Source: Odobenus rosmarus divergens (Eukaryota; Chordata; Mammalia; Carnivora; Odobenidae). Taken from it: 64,000 nt of DNA. Positions within the stretch are counted from its first letter, which is position 1. Every line of letters begins with the position of its first letter. The position numbers and the translations under genes are program-made. The DNA is taken from assembly GCF_000321225.1 (NCBI RefSeq), contig NW_004450464.1, positions 2,547,427 to 2,611,426 of the forward strand, read 5' to 3'. The notes under the pieces were generated by a model. The model worked only from the letters and a program-made list of their open reading frames with translations, was not told the DNA's origin and made no database searches. Below, piece by piece: positions 45,321 to 56,745 of this stretch.

Positions 45321-48300
45321 TCATGTGAAAGTTCTAACTGATTTCATATTCCTCTTCTCTTGGCCTGTTAGGCTCTAAATGTCACAAACAAGTCTTCTAT
45401 TAGTCTCATTTACCACTTAAAAATCTCCCTGCTAGATCACTCATTCCTAAAGAATATGCCAGAGAGAACTCATCCTCCACTGTTAACTTATTCAGGCTAT
45501 TACTGAATAATCATACTTAGTCTCACAAGTGAGATAGCAATAATCATAAAAGTAAGAATCTCAGTACCAAAAAACATGAACAGATGAGTGTTGGAAGACT
45601 TGAGTATGGCAGTGTTATAGTAACGGAGAAAGGCCTTCAGTCCAAAATTCACTTCTTCCATGGCCAACACTGCTCAAGGAATTCAGATTTTAAATTATAA
45701 TTAAATAATACTGGAACAAACTATTGGTTCATTTTAATGTCACTCTAAATGAAAAGTCAGTAAATAAGAGATAAGATGTAGAAAGTACATGCCATTGAAA
45801 GTACAAAACCATTTAAACCATATAATCATATTGTGTTATTTTTCCCTTACATTTATATACCAAGCAACAGAACATTATTATTAAAAGCTATGAGATCTAA
45901 GAAATTTACACAAGAAATTTACATAAGGTCTACATAGGTATAGGCAAGATCTGAAATTACAGCCATACTCAATTGCCTAATCACTTCACAAAAATTTTGA
46001 TTGTCTGTAACTTTAAGTCAATGTTAGTGTTTATTGGGAAAACCAACTCAACTACCTCCTACCTGCATTCATTTTGATCCCTATAGCAAAAGTTCATAAA
46101 ATTAGATTTTCACTATTATTTCCATTCAAACGGATCATTTTTAATTAGTACAAAGAAACACCAATAACCCTTAGGGATTTTGGCTGAAAATTCTGTCTTG
46201 AGACCACAGCTTACTAACACTGAGTAAGATCATATCAGTTTAGTTCTGCCGTGGATCTGCAACCACATTAATAAAATCTAGAATGAAAAAGTCAACATTT
46301 TTCTATTCTCCACTTCCAGTATTATTGAGAATACCCAAAGGCAAAGACTATACTGACCAGTGTCACTGTACAAAATGTGTTTGATGAAGGATTTAGAAGG
46401 GAAAAAGAAACCACTGGGTTTAAGGATATAAAAGTACATTCTGAGTCTTGTTCAAAAAATATTTGTGAAATAAGTGAGATTGCTTTTTAATTAGAAATTT
46501 TAAAAGTAATAGATAAAATGGATTTAACTGTATTAGACACTGAAACTATGACAACAAAATGAATGGTAGGTTTAGTTGACCTCAATTTAGAAATTAAATT
46601 AAAAATCAACACAGCCATCCTTATTTGGCAATGTGTTGAAAAGTTGATTATTATTATTATTACTATAATTTTGCTTTGAACTTTTCAGCCAGTTGCTCTT
46701 GTTCCATATGAGGCATAGATTTTGATTCTAGAAACTGAATAGCTTGTCCAAAGTGATTGTTAATTTTTTAAGAGAAACCCAATTAAGTCATTGTTTTTTC
46801 CCACCCAATGGCTGAACTAATTAACAAGAAAAAATTAGACAGAATGAATAGTTTAAAAAATCATCTATATTACTGATAAAACTAATACCAATTAACATGG
46901 CTTTGAAGGGAGCTACAACAGTTTCCTCAAGGCTGCCCAGAATTGGTCAATTCAGCCACTTGCTCAGAGGCTGAACTCAGCAGGACTCCCCGTGTGGAGT
47001 CTTCCCCTGTCAAACTGACGTTAAGGCAGAAGTCAGAAGGCTTGCTTTTCATAGAGAGAGAAGGTAAGGAAAGGCTAAAAACTGACTCCCAGTTCTTCAG
47101 CCAAACTCAGCAGCAAGGGAACTCACTCCCCCCCTCTCTGGAGAGAAGTAAATGTTAAGATTCAAGGTTGGGAGTGTTTAGATAAAAGATATCCTCCTAC
47201 ATAGAAACTGTTGTGGAAGTCTCCTTCCCACCCGAAAGTCATATAAGGAAACTAAAGTTCATAAAGGAATTAAAAAGCTCTAGAGTTCCACATTTACACA
47301 GGATGAACGCATCAAATGTTTAGAGAGAATTTACCTTTTTCCTAAAGAAAATCAATTATAGGAGCTCAGAAACCAAATAGATTTTATTTAATAACTTTAA
47401 TTAAAATATTATAGGCACAATTACTCATTAGTCCAAGTTTTAAGGTCATGTGTTTGTTAATATCTGATACAATAACCATACTTTCAGACTCAATGGCTTA
47501 ATGTTGAAATATCTTGAAGATTATGCTATTATGTCATATCCTTACTTTTTTTTTTCCTCCTAATCCTATGCTCTATAACTGCATCTATGATATGGAATGT
47601 TGTTTACTATAAGGTTAAAAATACTGATGGGTGATATTGTTACTTTGAGATTGTTTAAATAGATTTACAATTTTTGTCCTGCTGTATTTTCTCCTTTGCC
47701 TTCACCACACATACTTCACCTGACTGCTTTCCTGTTCCAAACTACTAGCCAGCTCAGGGGAAGTAAGGTATGTGAAAAGCCTGAAAATCTGAGCAGTCTG
47801 CAAGTCTTTCTCATTTTTTTCAAAAAGTTAAGCCCTTAGAAAATTTAGCAAGGTTTTTGAAAAAAGAAAAAAAAAAGCAGACTGAAAATAGAGGCAGATT
47901 GATTAGAAGAACTATGGGGGAGACTCCCCGGGTCATGTTTTCAACCCTCCACACCAAAACTATATATTTCACTCACTGTTGGGAAGGGAAGAAGGAGAGA
48001 GGTCTACTGTAGTGAATCCCTTGGCTTGGTGCAGACAAGCCCCCAGAGAGGAATGTCTTTCTGGGTCACAGGCACAAAGCCACAGACAGCCATATACCCA
48101 AAGGGCCCATTTCATCAGGAATATTGGTTGTCTCAGGGTAACTTATGGAGACATATGACTTGGTGACCCTCCTCTGAAAAATTTAACAGTATGAAGTCCC
48201 AGACCCTGAGAAAGAGGGGAAGCCCAAGAATTGCTGAGATTAAATTTCCTGTCCTCTGTATACAATAGTGGGCTTGATGTAGAAATCAACTGATTTATGG

Positions 48301-48470
48301 AAAATAAAAACATGTATTGTTTCTTGATTGCTTGACTTTGTAGAGTGACATTCATACCCCTACAAAATTCCAAGAGCTCACGTTTCATTATTATACCAGA
48401 CAACATTCGATTTGTAGAAATTTAGTTGAGAATTTATGTGGACAATCAACAGAAAGAGTTTATTTATGTA
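45321..48470. other. Repeat-poor unrecognised stretch (about 3.1 kb)
   Basis: I recognise no SINE, LINE or LTR in this interval. An open frame of 71 codons at 46,943-47,158 and one of 87 codons at 48,143-48,406 (minus) have no recognisable motifs. This is the longest stretch in the window without an identified repeat. Confidence 0.4.
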
Positions 48471-48600
48471 ACAGCATAGAGTGAGAGCAGTGTACGAAGA
48501 ATCAGAAAAGTTGTGTTTGAGTCACATCACAGCTATTGATTATATCACTTTGGGCAAATCATACCTTCTTGTCTCTAATAATTCTTAGAAAACTATCCTA
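48471..48600 (+). mobile_element. MIR SINE fragment
   Basis: GTGAGAGCAGTGTACGAAGAATCAG, TTGTGTTTGAGTCACATCACAGC and TATCACTTTGGGCAAATCATACC follow the MIR order. Confidence 0.65.
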
Positions 48601-48984
48601 ATGGTTTGTTTTGAGGGAAAAGAGCAGGGAATTTGGAGGTAGTTTGTAAGCCACACTAGTTCCAGATACTATTGTAATGATAATAAATGGGAGGATAGAC
48701 AAGACCACCAAATGATCTATAGTTATAGTTGAAGGTAGATAAAAGAGACATTCTTAAATGAGAAATATATAATTTTACTGGCCCTTAATTCAAGGTTATT
48801 GGCCTTTCACTTTAAAAATAAACTCAGGTATTGCTGTATTTTGATAGTTAGGCATGTACTTTATCCCATTCAGACATAAAGGTACCAAATATCAAATGCA
48901 CCATACTAGAAAATATAGACAACTAAACCCCTTGAAGATCAATCAGTCATTATAGCTTGGGAATAACCAATGTTCACAGCAGGT
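48601..48984. other. Unrecognised stretch
   Basis: Nothing specific recognised. Confidence 0.45.
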
Positions 48985-49095
48985 ACCTTCTTGCTGTAAT
49001 CTCTCTGAGCTTCAATTTCCACATCGGTCATTTGAAGATAATAATAATATTAATGGCAGCAGAGATGAGATAAGAAACAACGATTTGTGCAAGAT
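48985..49095 (+). mobile_element. MIR SINE 3' fragment
   Basis: CTCTCTGAGCTTCAATTTCCACATCGGTCATTTGAAGATAATAATAATATTAATGG is the distal MIR segment. Confidence 0.65.
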
Positions 49096-49124
49096 GTTAT
49101 GGAACTGGGAACAGAAGGAGCACT

Positions 49125-49330
49125 TAGCTCTACTGCGATGGTCAGGGAAGCCCTCAGAAAGGAGTGAATCTTACAACTAGGTAAGAGGAAGGGTGGGGTG
49201 TTATAGGCAAAAGAGACAGGATGTACAACATCTCAGGCAAGAGAGAGCATGGCATATTAAAAGAAAAATCCTAGTGATTTGGAGTGGCTAGAGTTCATGG
49301 TAAATATGGTGGAATTCTAGGAGTTGAGTC
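49125..49330 (-). mobile_element. L2 LINE fragment
   Basis: GATGGTCAGGGAAGCCCTCAGAAAGGAGTG and AAGAGAGAGCATGGCATATT resemble the complement of L2. Confidence 0.6.
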
Positions 49331-49460
49331 AAGAATGATGGTTGGGGATAAAAATAACGGCCCTTCTATGATATATTCAAGAACTTATATTGGCTCTCTA
49401 GACAGTAGAATTCTGAGGTATTTTTTAAGCAGAACTTGTTATGTTGATACACAGTTTTCT

Positions 49461-49508
49461 TTTTTTTAATTTTTTATTGTTATGTTAATCACCATACATT
49501 ACATCATT
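49461..49508 (-). mobile_element. Very short L1 insertion (3' tip only)
   Basis: The complement reads GATGTAATGTATGGTGATTAACATAACAATAAAAAATTAAAAAAAAG, the last ~35 nt of the carnivoran L1 plus its tail. Flanking GATACACAG(..)TTTTCT copies at about 49,446-49,460 and 49,511-49,528 form a near-perfect target-site duplication with a two-base difference. Confidence 0.88.
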
Positions 49509-49529
49509 AGGATACACAGAAGTTTTCTA

Positions 49530-50814
49530 AGAAACTGAGCTAATATAGTATCTAAAGCTTTTTAAGCTCCTTCAATACCTTGTGCTCCTGCTTAAGTTGA
49601 ACTACAGAATCCAGAACAGCCAAACTTAGAAATTAGTTCCCACCTTGATAGAAACCTCAAAGTAGCACAATGAGAGAGTTCATTAGTCAATGTAGGGATC
49701 TGTCTTGTTAAATTTATAAGCTACACAACTTGCCTTCATTCCTTAATCCCTGTTTTCAATTTTTAGTGGATCTATAATTGATAATCCAATGTGTCAAGCT
49801 CATTTTCAGCTTCAGTGCCTGCCTGGTCCTCCAAGACCCATCTGTTCTGACTCATTGCCTGATTCTGATATTTTACTCCCTTCCTGGTGGTTCATCTGAT
49901 TCTAGCAACTTGCTTCTGATTTAACTATTTTCTAAGCATAAATAGCTCTTGAGTTTATCACCTACCTAAATCTACATTCCACATTTGCCTTAAGCTTCTT
50001 ATTCAAAGAACATTTCTTGAATTCAAACCTTTCCTGTTCCTAGATCCTTGTAGAATGAGCAGTCTTATCAAACTGTCTCCTTCCACTAACAAGACCCTAA
50101 TTTTTCTGCTCTTTAGGTCACATGGGTCAAAGGAAGAAAATGGCAAAAATCAATAGCAAATCCTGCTTGGGTTTATGCTGAAGACAGAAATTAGAGAGTC
50201 TTGATCAAAAGCAGTGCCAAAATATACTCCTTTTCTGACAGTTCTAAGTAATTGCAATCTGCAGTAGGCCAGCTATAATGTGTGCAAGGTCATCCTGTAT
50301 CTCCTTCCACATTTTTATTTGACAGGAAGACTATGCGGCATATCTCCTTCTCTGGACCATCATAGAATTCATATTACTATTAGCCAGTACCAATAAGTCT
50401 GCTGCCAAAAAAAGCATGGCGGGATGGGAGCTGCCTGGAGCAGCCTGGGTGTGTGACTGTCTCTGAACCTTGTCATCACTTATTAATCATCATGTACTGC
50501 TTGAAACACATTGGCCTTCTACCAAGTCTCAGCAACCAGTATGAAGTGAAGTGAAACACATCATCTCTTTTTTCTTTTCCCACTTACTTTTGTCTCATAG
50601 TATCAAAATCAATTCAAAAGAACCTTGCTTTTTTTTTTCCGACAGGATGGAGCTCAATTCAAGTTTTAGATTTCCACTTAAAAATATGATATTCCTTCTT
50701 AAAAGAATGTTCTATTATTAAAAGATGACATGTTTGCTTACAAAATCTGGAGAGCAATATTTTAGTAGAGCAGTTTTTTTATTTGAAAAGTAACAAAACA
50801 GCAAGGGAAATATC
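49530..50814. other. Unrecognised stretch
   Basis: No repeat or gene recognised. Confidence 0.45.
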
Positions 50815-51093
50815 TATCAAAATGAAAAACTCACATATACTTTGATCTGGCAATCCTATTTCTAGAAATACATCCTACCGTTACACCTACAAATATACAA
50901 AATAACTTGTGTAACAATATTTCTTGTCCCATTGTTTGCAGCAACAACAACAACAAAATAATCTAAATCTCCATTAACAAGAGTTTGGTTAAAAGAGATT
51001 GTGTTGCATTCATAAATGGAATAAAATGTAACTGAAACAATGGGACAACATTCTGTGTACTATTAGGAGATATTGCCAAGGTATTTGTTAAGG
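50815..51093 (+). mobile_element. Ancient L1M 3' UTR
   Basis: CTTTGATCTGGCAATCCTATTTCTAGAAATACATCC, CCCATTGTTTGCAGCAACAAC, AATCTAAATCTCCATTAACAAGAG and GGTTAAAAGAGATTGTGTTGCATTCATAAATGGAATAAAATG follow the L1M 3'-UTR order on the plus strand. Confidence 0.85.
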
Positions 51094-51500
51094 AAATCAA
51101 TCCTCATTATTCACAGATTCCAAATTTGCAGATTCACCTACTCGGTAAAATTTCTTTGTAACCCCAAAATCAATGTCCACAGGACTTTTGCATCCATTTG
51201 TGCATACGCACAGAGCAGCAAAATATTTGAGTCACCTACTGCACATGTTCTCAGCTGAGGTGAACAAGGTGACTGCCTTCTCATTTCATTGCTCATACTG
51301 TAAACAAGTACTCTTTTGGGGCTCTGTTTTGTGCCACATTGTTTACATCTTTTTGCGCTTTTTATTGGCAATTTTGTTATTTAAAATGGCTGCTCAAGTT
51401 CTGCCCAGTATTACCAAACACAGGAAGACTTTGATATGCCTTATGGAGAAAAATATATGCCCCGTGGATACAGTGGTAATCTCTGTGGAAGGCAACTAAG
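51094..51500 (+). mobile_element. Tigger-like (TcMar) DNA transposon 5' part with decayed transposase start
   Basis: The 5' terminal inverted repeat-like AATCCTCATTATTCACAGATTCC is followed by noncoding sequence matching this Tigger family (ACTCGGTAAAATTTCTTTG..., GTACTCTTTTGGGGC). Then a reading frame starts at ATGGCTGCTCAAGTTCTGCC (51,386) whose early residues MAAQVLPSITK...CLMEK match the start of the pogo-like transposase, a cut-and-paste enzyme, with many replacements. It stops after about 37 codons, so it is dead. The right end is not seen. Confidence 0.7.
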
Positions 51501-52040
51501 TGATTGGAGGATAGACTTTTGAACATTTGGGGATTTTATATCAATTTGCATGCCTCACTGAATCAAAAAATAAATACATAATTTTATAAAAGAACAACAG
51601 ATTGTATTCTTCCTGTTTACAGTGTTGTGAAGAGTGGCTTCTGATTTGTTATTGGTATAAAAAGCAGATTATCTGAAGAGGATTATAATTTTCATTGTCC
51701 ACCTTTATATCTGTTGTACGCCGAGGGAGGAACTCCTACCTGGGAGAGTCTGTCATCCTTGGTGCTGAACATACTCAGTGCTGAAATCAGTTACCAGATT
51801 ATGCACTTTGTATCTTCCGGCAAGAGAGAAACAGATGTGTACCCTTCCAAAGTTCCATTTGGGAAATACAAAGGACAGAGGAGAGGATTAGAGTTTGATT
51901 TTTTAGCAAGAACACATGGCTATTTATTATTGTAGTTTCACAAAAGAATATCCTGTGAGTAGTATTAATACGAGAACTATCACTGAAAATAATTTCAGGT
52001 GTCTTTATAGGAATTTAAATTATATCAAAACCCTGTTCAA
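51501..52040. other. Unrecognised stretch
   Basis: Nothing specific recognised. Confidence 0.45.
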
Positions 52041-52243
52041 GGGTGGCTCAGGCGTTAAGCGTCTGCCTTCAGCTCAGGTCATGATCCCAGGGTTCTGGGA
52101 TTGAGCCCCACATCTGGCTCCATGCTCCGCGGGAAGCTTCTCCCTCTCCCACTTCCACTGCTTGTGTTCCCTCTCTCGCTGTGTCTCTCTCTGTCAAGTG
52201 AATAAATAAAATCTTTTAAAAAAAAAAGAAAGAAAAGAAAAAG
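52041..52243 (+). mobile_element. CAN-SINE, lacking its first bases
   Basis: It begins at GGGTGGCTCAGGCGTTAAGC, missing about 9 nt of the head, and has a GAAGCTTCTCCCTCTCCC body with a small deletion. The tail AATAAATAAAATCTTTT is followed by an A/G-rich run. No confident target-site duplication. Confidence 0.93.
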
Positions 52244-53290
52244 AGAATTATACATGCTCAGTGATACCCCATGTATTTTCTCAGATATCTCTCTTTTTGA
52301 TGTAATTAGGAACCAGAGAAAAGGAGAAGAGGTGATCCAGAGATGAAAATAAATATTTGGTAGGACTTTGGATTCTCTAAATCTGTTTTCATAAATACAA
52401 ATCAGGGATAAAGAGACGTGCCAACAGCATATATAAATATGGAGTAGAATCTATGCTAAAATTTCTCTTTCTCTAGTATCTTTAGGATATAACCGAAATC
52501 AGGGATATTTGAGTGTAGAGGGAGCTGGTTGTAGATAGTTGTAGATAATTATAGCAATTAGGGCAGAGGTGATGGGTAGCAGATGCATAGAACCTGGGGA
52601 ATGCTGGCTACCGAGGTCTTTAGACTAATTAGCAAGTCTGTTATTGTACCATCATGGGTGTACAAGGATAGAACTGTGAAAAACAAAGATTACTCCTTTC
52701 CAAGTTTAGCTTATCAAGGGACCTCCCGCTATCTGAAGTGGCTAATGTTAAAAACATTTCTGTTAACCAGAAGAACATGAAAGAGAAAGAGAAAACACAC
52801 GATAAAAAATATTTTTCTATTGACAATAACTTTAAATTGAATCACATTAAATTTAGCAAGCGCTTTCCTGAAATGAACATAGAGGCACTTTTCAAAAGAG
52901 GATGTTTCTGAAGTGTTGGTTATATTCATAGTGCCTGCTCTGTTTGGGCAACTTTCCCTTGATCTTCCCAGTTAAACACTTTGAACAGAATGTAATATAG
53001 CCAGTGTTTATTTGAGGCTCCCTTACTTTTTGTTGTTATAAAATTGCTCTCAATACAGAGCATCACCACCAACAACACAACACACAACACGTACACACGC
53101 ACACTTTTTTTTTTTAAATCAGATTTTACTGTTAGATTCCTAGTTCTTCATCTTGGTTTCCATTTTGGCTTTGGCCCCATTGGGGTTTGGGAGCTTTGAT
53201 GATTTTCATTGTGGGGAGCTATCTGGGCTGATTAAAAATATGTACTTTAGTGTCAGACAAGACAAAAATCTGCTTCAACATTACTAGCTA
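52244..53290. other. Unrecognised stretch
   Basis: Contains CA/AC-rich DNA at 53,075-53,106 and a T-run at 53,107-53,115; otherwise nothing recognised. Confidence 0.45.
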
Positions 53291-53485
53291 TATTATTTCC
53301 CTATTGTTACTGTAGCAAATTACCACAAACTTGGTAGTTTGAAATAACACAGACTTTTGTCTCCATTTCTGGAGACCAGATGCCAAAATGGGCTCCATTT
53401 AGGCTAAAATCAAGGTGTCAGCAGGGCTCCATTTTTTTCTGGGTACTCTAGCAAAAAATCTGTTCCCCTGCCTTGACTTGGAGAG
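53291..53485 (-). mobile_element. MaLR/MLT1-like LTR fragment
   Basis: TATTTCCCTATTGTTACTGTAGCAAATTACCACAAACTTGG, TCTGGAGACCAGATGCCAAAATGGG and AAATCAAGGTGTCAGCAGGG are the complement of the family at 8,788-9,298. Confidence 0.7.
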
Positions 53486-53548
53486 ATTAAAGAAAATCTC
53501 ATTTTAGATTTTCCACATTTTTAATTTGTTTTCACCAAAGAATTTTCT

Positions 53549-53699
53549 TTTTTTCTTTTAGATTTTATTTATTTATTTGACAGAGAGAGTCAGCGAGAGA
53601 GGGAACACAAGCAGGGGGAGGGGGGGAGGGAGAAGCAGGCTTCCTGCTGAGATCATGACCTGAGCTGAAGGCAGACACTTAAGGCCACCCAGGCACCCC
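53549..53699 (-). mobile_element. CAN-SINE with internal deletion
   Basis: The complement starts GGGGTGCCTGGGTGGCC. About 40 bp between CTTCCTGCTGA and GATCATGACC are missing relative to other copies, and a second small deletion joins ACACTTAA directly to GGCCACCC. Perfect 17-bp target-site duplication TCACCAAAGAATTTTCT at 53,532-53,548 and 53,700-53,716. Confidence 0.96.
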
Positions 53700-53716
53700 T
53701 CACCAAAGAATTTTCT

Positions 53717-55539
53717 AAGGAAGCAATTTTGGAATCTAAATTTATTTTGAAAGCCTCTTCATACCAATCAAAAATTAAAGACCAGTGAATGTTTGAAATT
53801 GTACTCCCTTTTCATAGTATGACAGTTCTCAAATGAATTTTGTTCAGATCTCCAGAAGCAGCTCCCATAATCCTAAATGATCCTTAATGAAATTGTGCCA
53901 TTCAGTGATAGTCACATGGAATAGAGTGATACCATAAATATATATAAGGAGTGTAGCCCAGAGGAGAAGCAGACTTCAGTTTAGACAGAGACGGTTTCAA
54001 GAGCACGTCCATGATCAGTAAGAGTGCAGGGCATGCAACTTCATACCTGCAGAATCTAGCCATCAAACTAATCATCACTCTTTGAGAATCTGACCAAACT
54101 GCAGACTCCTGGTATATGGGACCAAACATAGTAGTTCTCAGAGATACAAAGACAAGATTGAGAAAAAATCTTTGATGTCTGGATAAGGTGACCCAAGGAA
54201 AACAGTGTACAGGGATGCCAAACAAGACTTTCTGGATTTGTTTTTATAGATGGACTTATCAAATCTATTCCAATCCTCTCCCTAAACATTCACTCTCATA
54301 AATTTAAAGCATACAGAGGCAAGAACAGATAAGGTCAAGCAAATAGTACTTCTGTTAGCCACAAGGCAAGTTTCCATCGAGGCTGAGAGTTCATAAATCA
54401 AATTAGTTATCATAGGAAAAGGGAAATCATTTCTTAGGGAGAAATATAAACTTAACATTTGTAGCTCAGTGAAAAATAATTGGAGCTCAAATCCAATTCA
54501 AGACATGCCTCACCATTCTGATAATGGGAGATTTTAAGGATCTTATGCTGAGGCATTGAAAGCCATCTCAGTTGGACTCATGAACCTCAAGAGAGTAGAA
54601 ATTTCAAAAATACAACCAATCTCAATAAAGCAAAATCTAAGGTTATTTAAACTCAGTTTAGTAAGGGAGAAAAAAACACTACCTTGACAAACTTTTAGTG
54701 TATCAGTGGAGAGATTAGAAGTGAGATTTTTATAGGGTTTGGATTCTGGCTTAAATTGGTTTAAAGCACACTTTTCACAGGGAACTGACTGGGATCAGAC
54801 AAAGTTTAGGACATAATAGTTCAGGATTGGTGTACCTAGTAAGGGAAGGTTCTGGAAATAAGTGTTAAGAAGTAAACTTTTGTTTGATAAGCAACCTGTT
54901 TGAACAGATGAGTAGAATACTGTTGTCTCAGATAAATTGATTTATAAGAATTTCCTGAAGCAAATAGTGAAGTTATTTATTGATTTACAGTCTTATCTTT
55001 TCTGGGCTGGAACAAACAAGTAAGTCACTGTTGACACAGTTGCTCTCCGTTTATCCCTAACAGTTCTGTCATATTGATGTAGGTGATCATTGCTCTCAGT
55101 CATGTAGCCACCCAGATAAAGACACATTTTCCTACCCCCCAACTCCACTTGCAGGTATGTGGGACCATATATCCTGGATTTAGAGAATGGGATAAGGGTT
55201 GAAGTGATAAATGCAACTTTAGAGTTGTTTTCTTAAGAAGAAAAAATGTACCCCCTTTCTTCCCTTCCTCCCTTCCCACTGCTTGGAAAGTGCTGGAAGG
55301 ATCCAAAGCAGTTACTATAAACCACAGGAAGGAAACTTAATGTTGAAGATAGCAGAACAAAATAATGGAACCCTAGGTCCCCATCATGCCCTATCACCTC
55401 AGTCCTGAACTACTTATGTTCAGACTATTACAAACAAAGGTCTATCTTTTTTAAGCCTCTGTTATTTTTGGATGTTTTTCAGCAGTCCGACCAGTATCCT
55501 AACTAAAACTGCATCTCAAAATTAGTATGTCCACCTCTT
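53717..55539. other. Unrecognised stretch
   Basis: About 1.8 kb with no confidently recognised family. A minus-strand open frame of 107 codons (53,902-54,225) overlaps another of 73 codons; no domain is recognised in either. Confidence 0.4.
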
Positions 55540-56745
55540 TGGTATATCGATTTTTCTTTACATTTAAATACCACACTCAGTCATTCAGCACATCCTATCA
55601 GCAATCCCTCAAATCTCATCTGCAAATCTCCTACTTCTTTCCGCCTCTACACCCACCACTCCTACCCAAACCAGGAGCAATTCTGGCCAAGTACTACAGC
55701 AGCCTCCCATTCATCCCTTGCTTCTACATTTGACCACTCTACAAACCATACTGTATCCAACTAAAGCATCATCATTTAAAACAAACTGAGGGTTGCTGGA
55801 GTGGAGGGGGTTGGGAGGGACGGGGTGGCTGGGTGATAGACATTGGGGAGGGTATGTGCTACGGTGAGTGCTGTGAATTGTGTAAGACTGTTGAATCACA
55901 GATCTGTACCTCTGAAACAAATAATGCAATATACGTTAAAAAAAAAAAAAGAAGAAGATAGCAGGAGGGGAAGAATGAAGGGGAGTAAATCGGAGGGGGA
56001 GACGAACCATGAGAGACTATGGACTCTGAAAAACAAACTGAGGGTTCTAGAGGGGAGGAGGGTAGGGGGATGGGTTAGCCTGGTGATGGGTATTAAAAAG
56101 GGCACGTTCTGCATGGAGCACTGGGTGTTATGCACAAACAATGAATCATGGAACACTACATCAAGAACTAATGATGTAATGTATGGTGATTAACATAACA
56201 ATAAAAAATTTAAAGAAAAAAATAAAAAAAAATAAAACATAAACCAGATCATGCCATTCCCCTGTGTAAATTGTTCCTTTACACCTAAAATTAAATCCAA
56301 ACTGTTTCCCATGGTGTTTCAAGCCACAATAAGATGTGACACTTGCCTACCTCCTCAGTATCAATGGTCATCTCTCTCTACCTCACTCACTATGCTCCAG
56401 CCATACTGGCCTTCTTTGAATTCCTTCATAATCCAAAGGGGACTCCCTATTCACTGACCTTCTGCACTTTATCTTTCCACTAGCTAGACTGGGCCTTCCC
56501 CTGATCTTTGTTATGTCTGGCTTCTCATTATACAAGTCTCATTTCAAATATTTCTTCATAGTGTAACACTTTCTGAATTATTATTTTCCTTGTTTCTCCT
56601 TTATTGTCTGCCTTTCCTACTAAAATATAGCTCTAAGAAAGCAGCTACTTGTCTGCCTTGTTCACCACTGCCATCTCAATGCCCAGAACAGAACCTGGGA
56701 CATGATACACACTTTAAAATATGCATTGAATGAATAAATTAAATG
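55540..56745 (+). mobile_element. L2 LINE, split by a carnivoran L1
   Basis: L2 at 55,600-55,777 (CTCATCTGCAAATCTCCTACTTC, CAGCCTCCCATTCATCCCTTGC) and 56,241-56,745 (AACCAGATCATGCCATTCCCC, TATGCTCCAGCCATACTGGCC, CACTGCCATCTCAATGCCCAGAACAG, terminal ATATGCATTGAATGAATAAATT). The two halves are colinear, with the L1 between them. Confidence 0.85.
55778..56240 (+). mobile_element. Carnivoran L1 3' end with two tandem 3' modules
   Basis: Module A (55,778-55,950) begins AAAACAAACTGAGGGTTGC and ends in a 13-A run. A linker (55,951-56,028) contains GATAGCAGGAGGGG and GACGAACCATGAGAGACTATG. Module B (56,029-56,208) begins AAAACAAACTGAGGGTTCTAG and ends TTAACATAACAATAAAAAA. Modules A and B are diverged homologues. 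The tail reaches about 56,240. It lies inside an L2; only a short TAAAACA-like target repeat is visible. Confidence 0.93.

Noticed and set aside
46943..47158. Possible exon with a GAAGGTAAGG splice-donor-like sequence at 47,057-47,066
   Set aside because: A single donor-like word without an acceptor, recognisable peptide or reading-frame constraint is not enough.
53902..54289. Two overlapping minus-strand frames of 107 and 73 codons
   Set aside because: No recognisable homology, no supporting splice or promoter signals; likely chance.
55843..56193. 116- and 86-codon overlapping frames
   Set aside because: Both lie in the untranslated L1 3' end; similar frames recur in other copies of the repeat.
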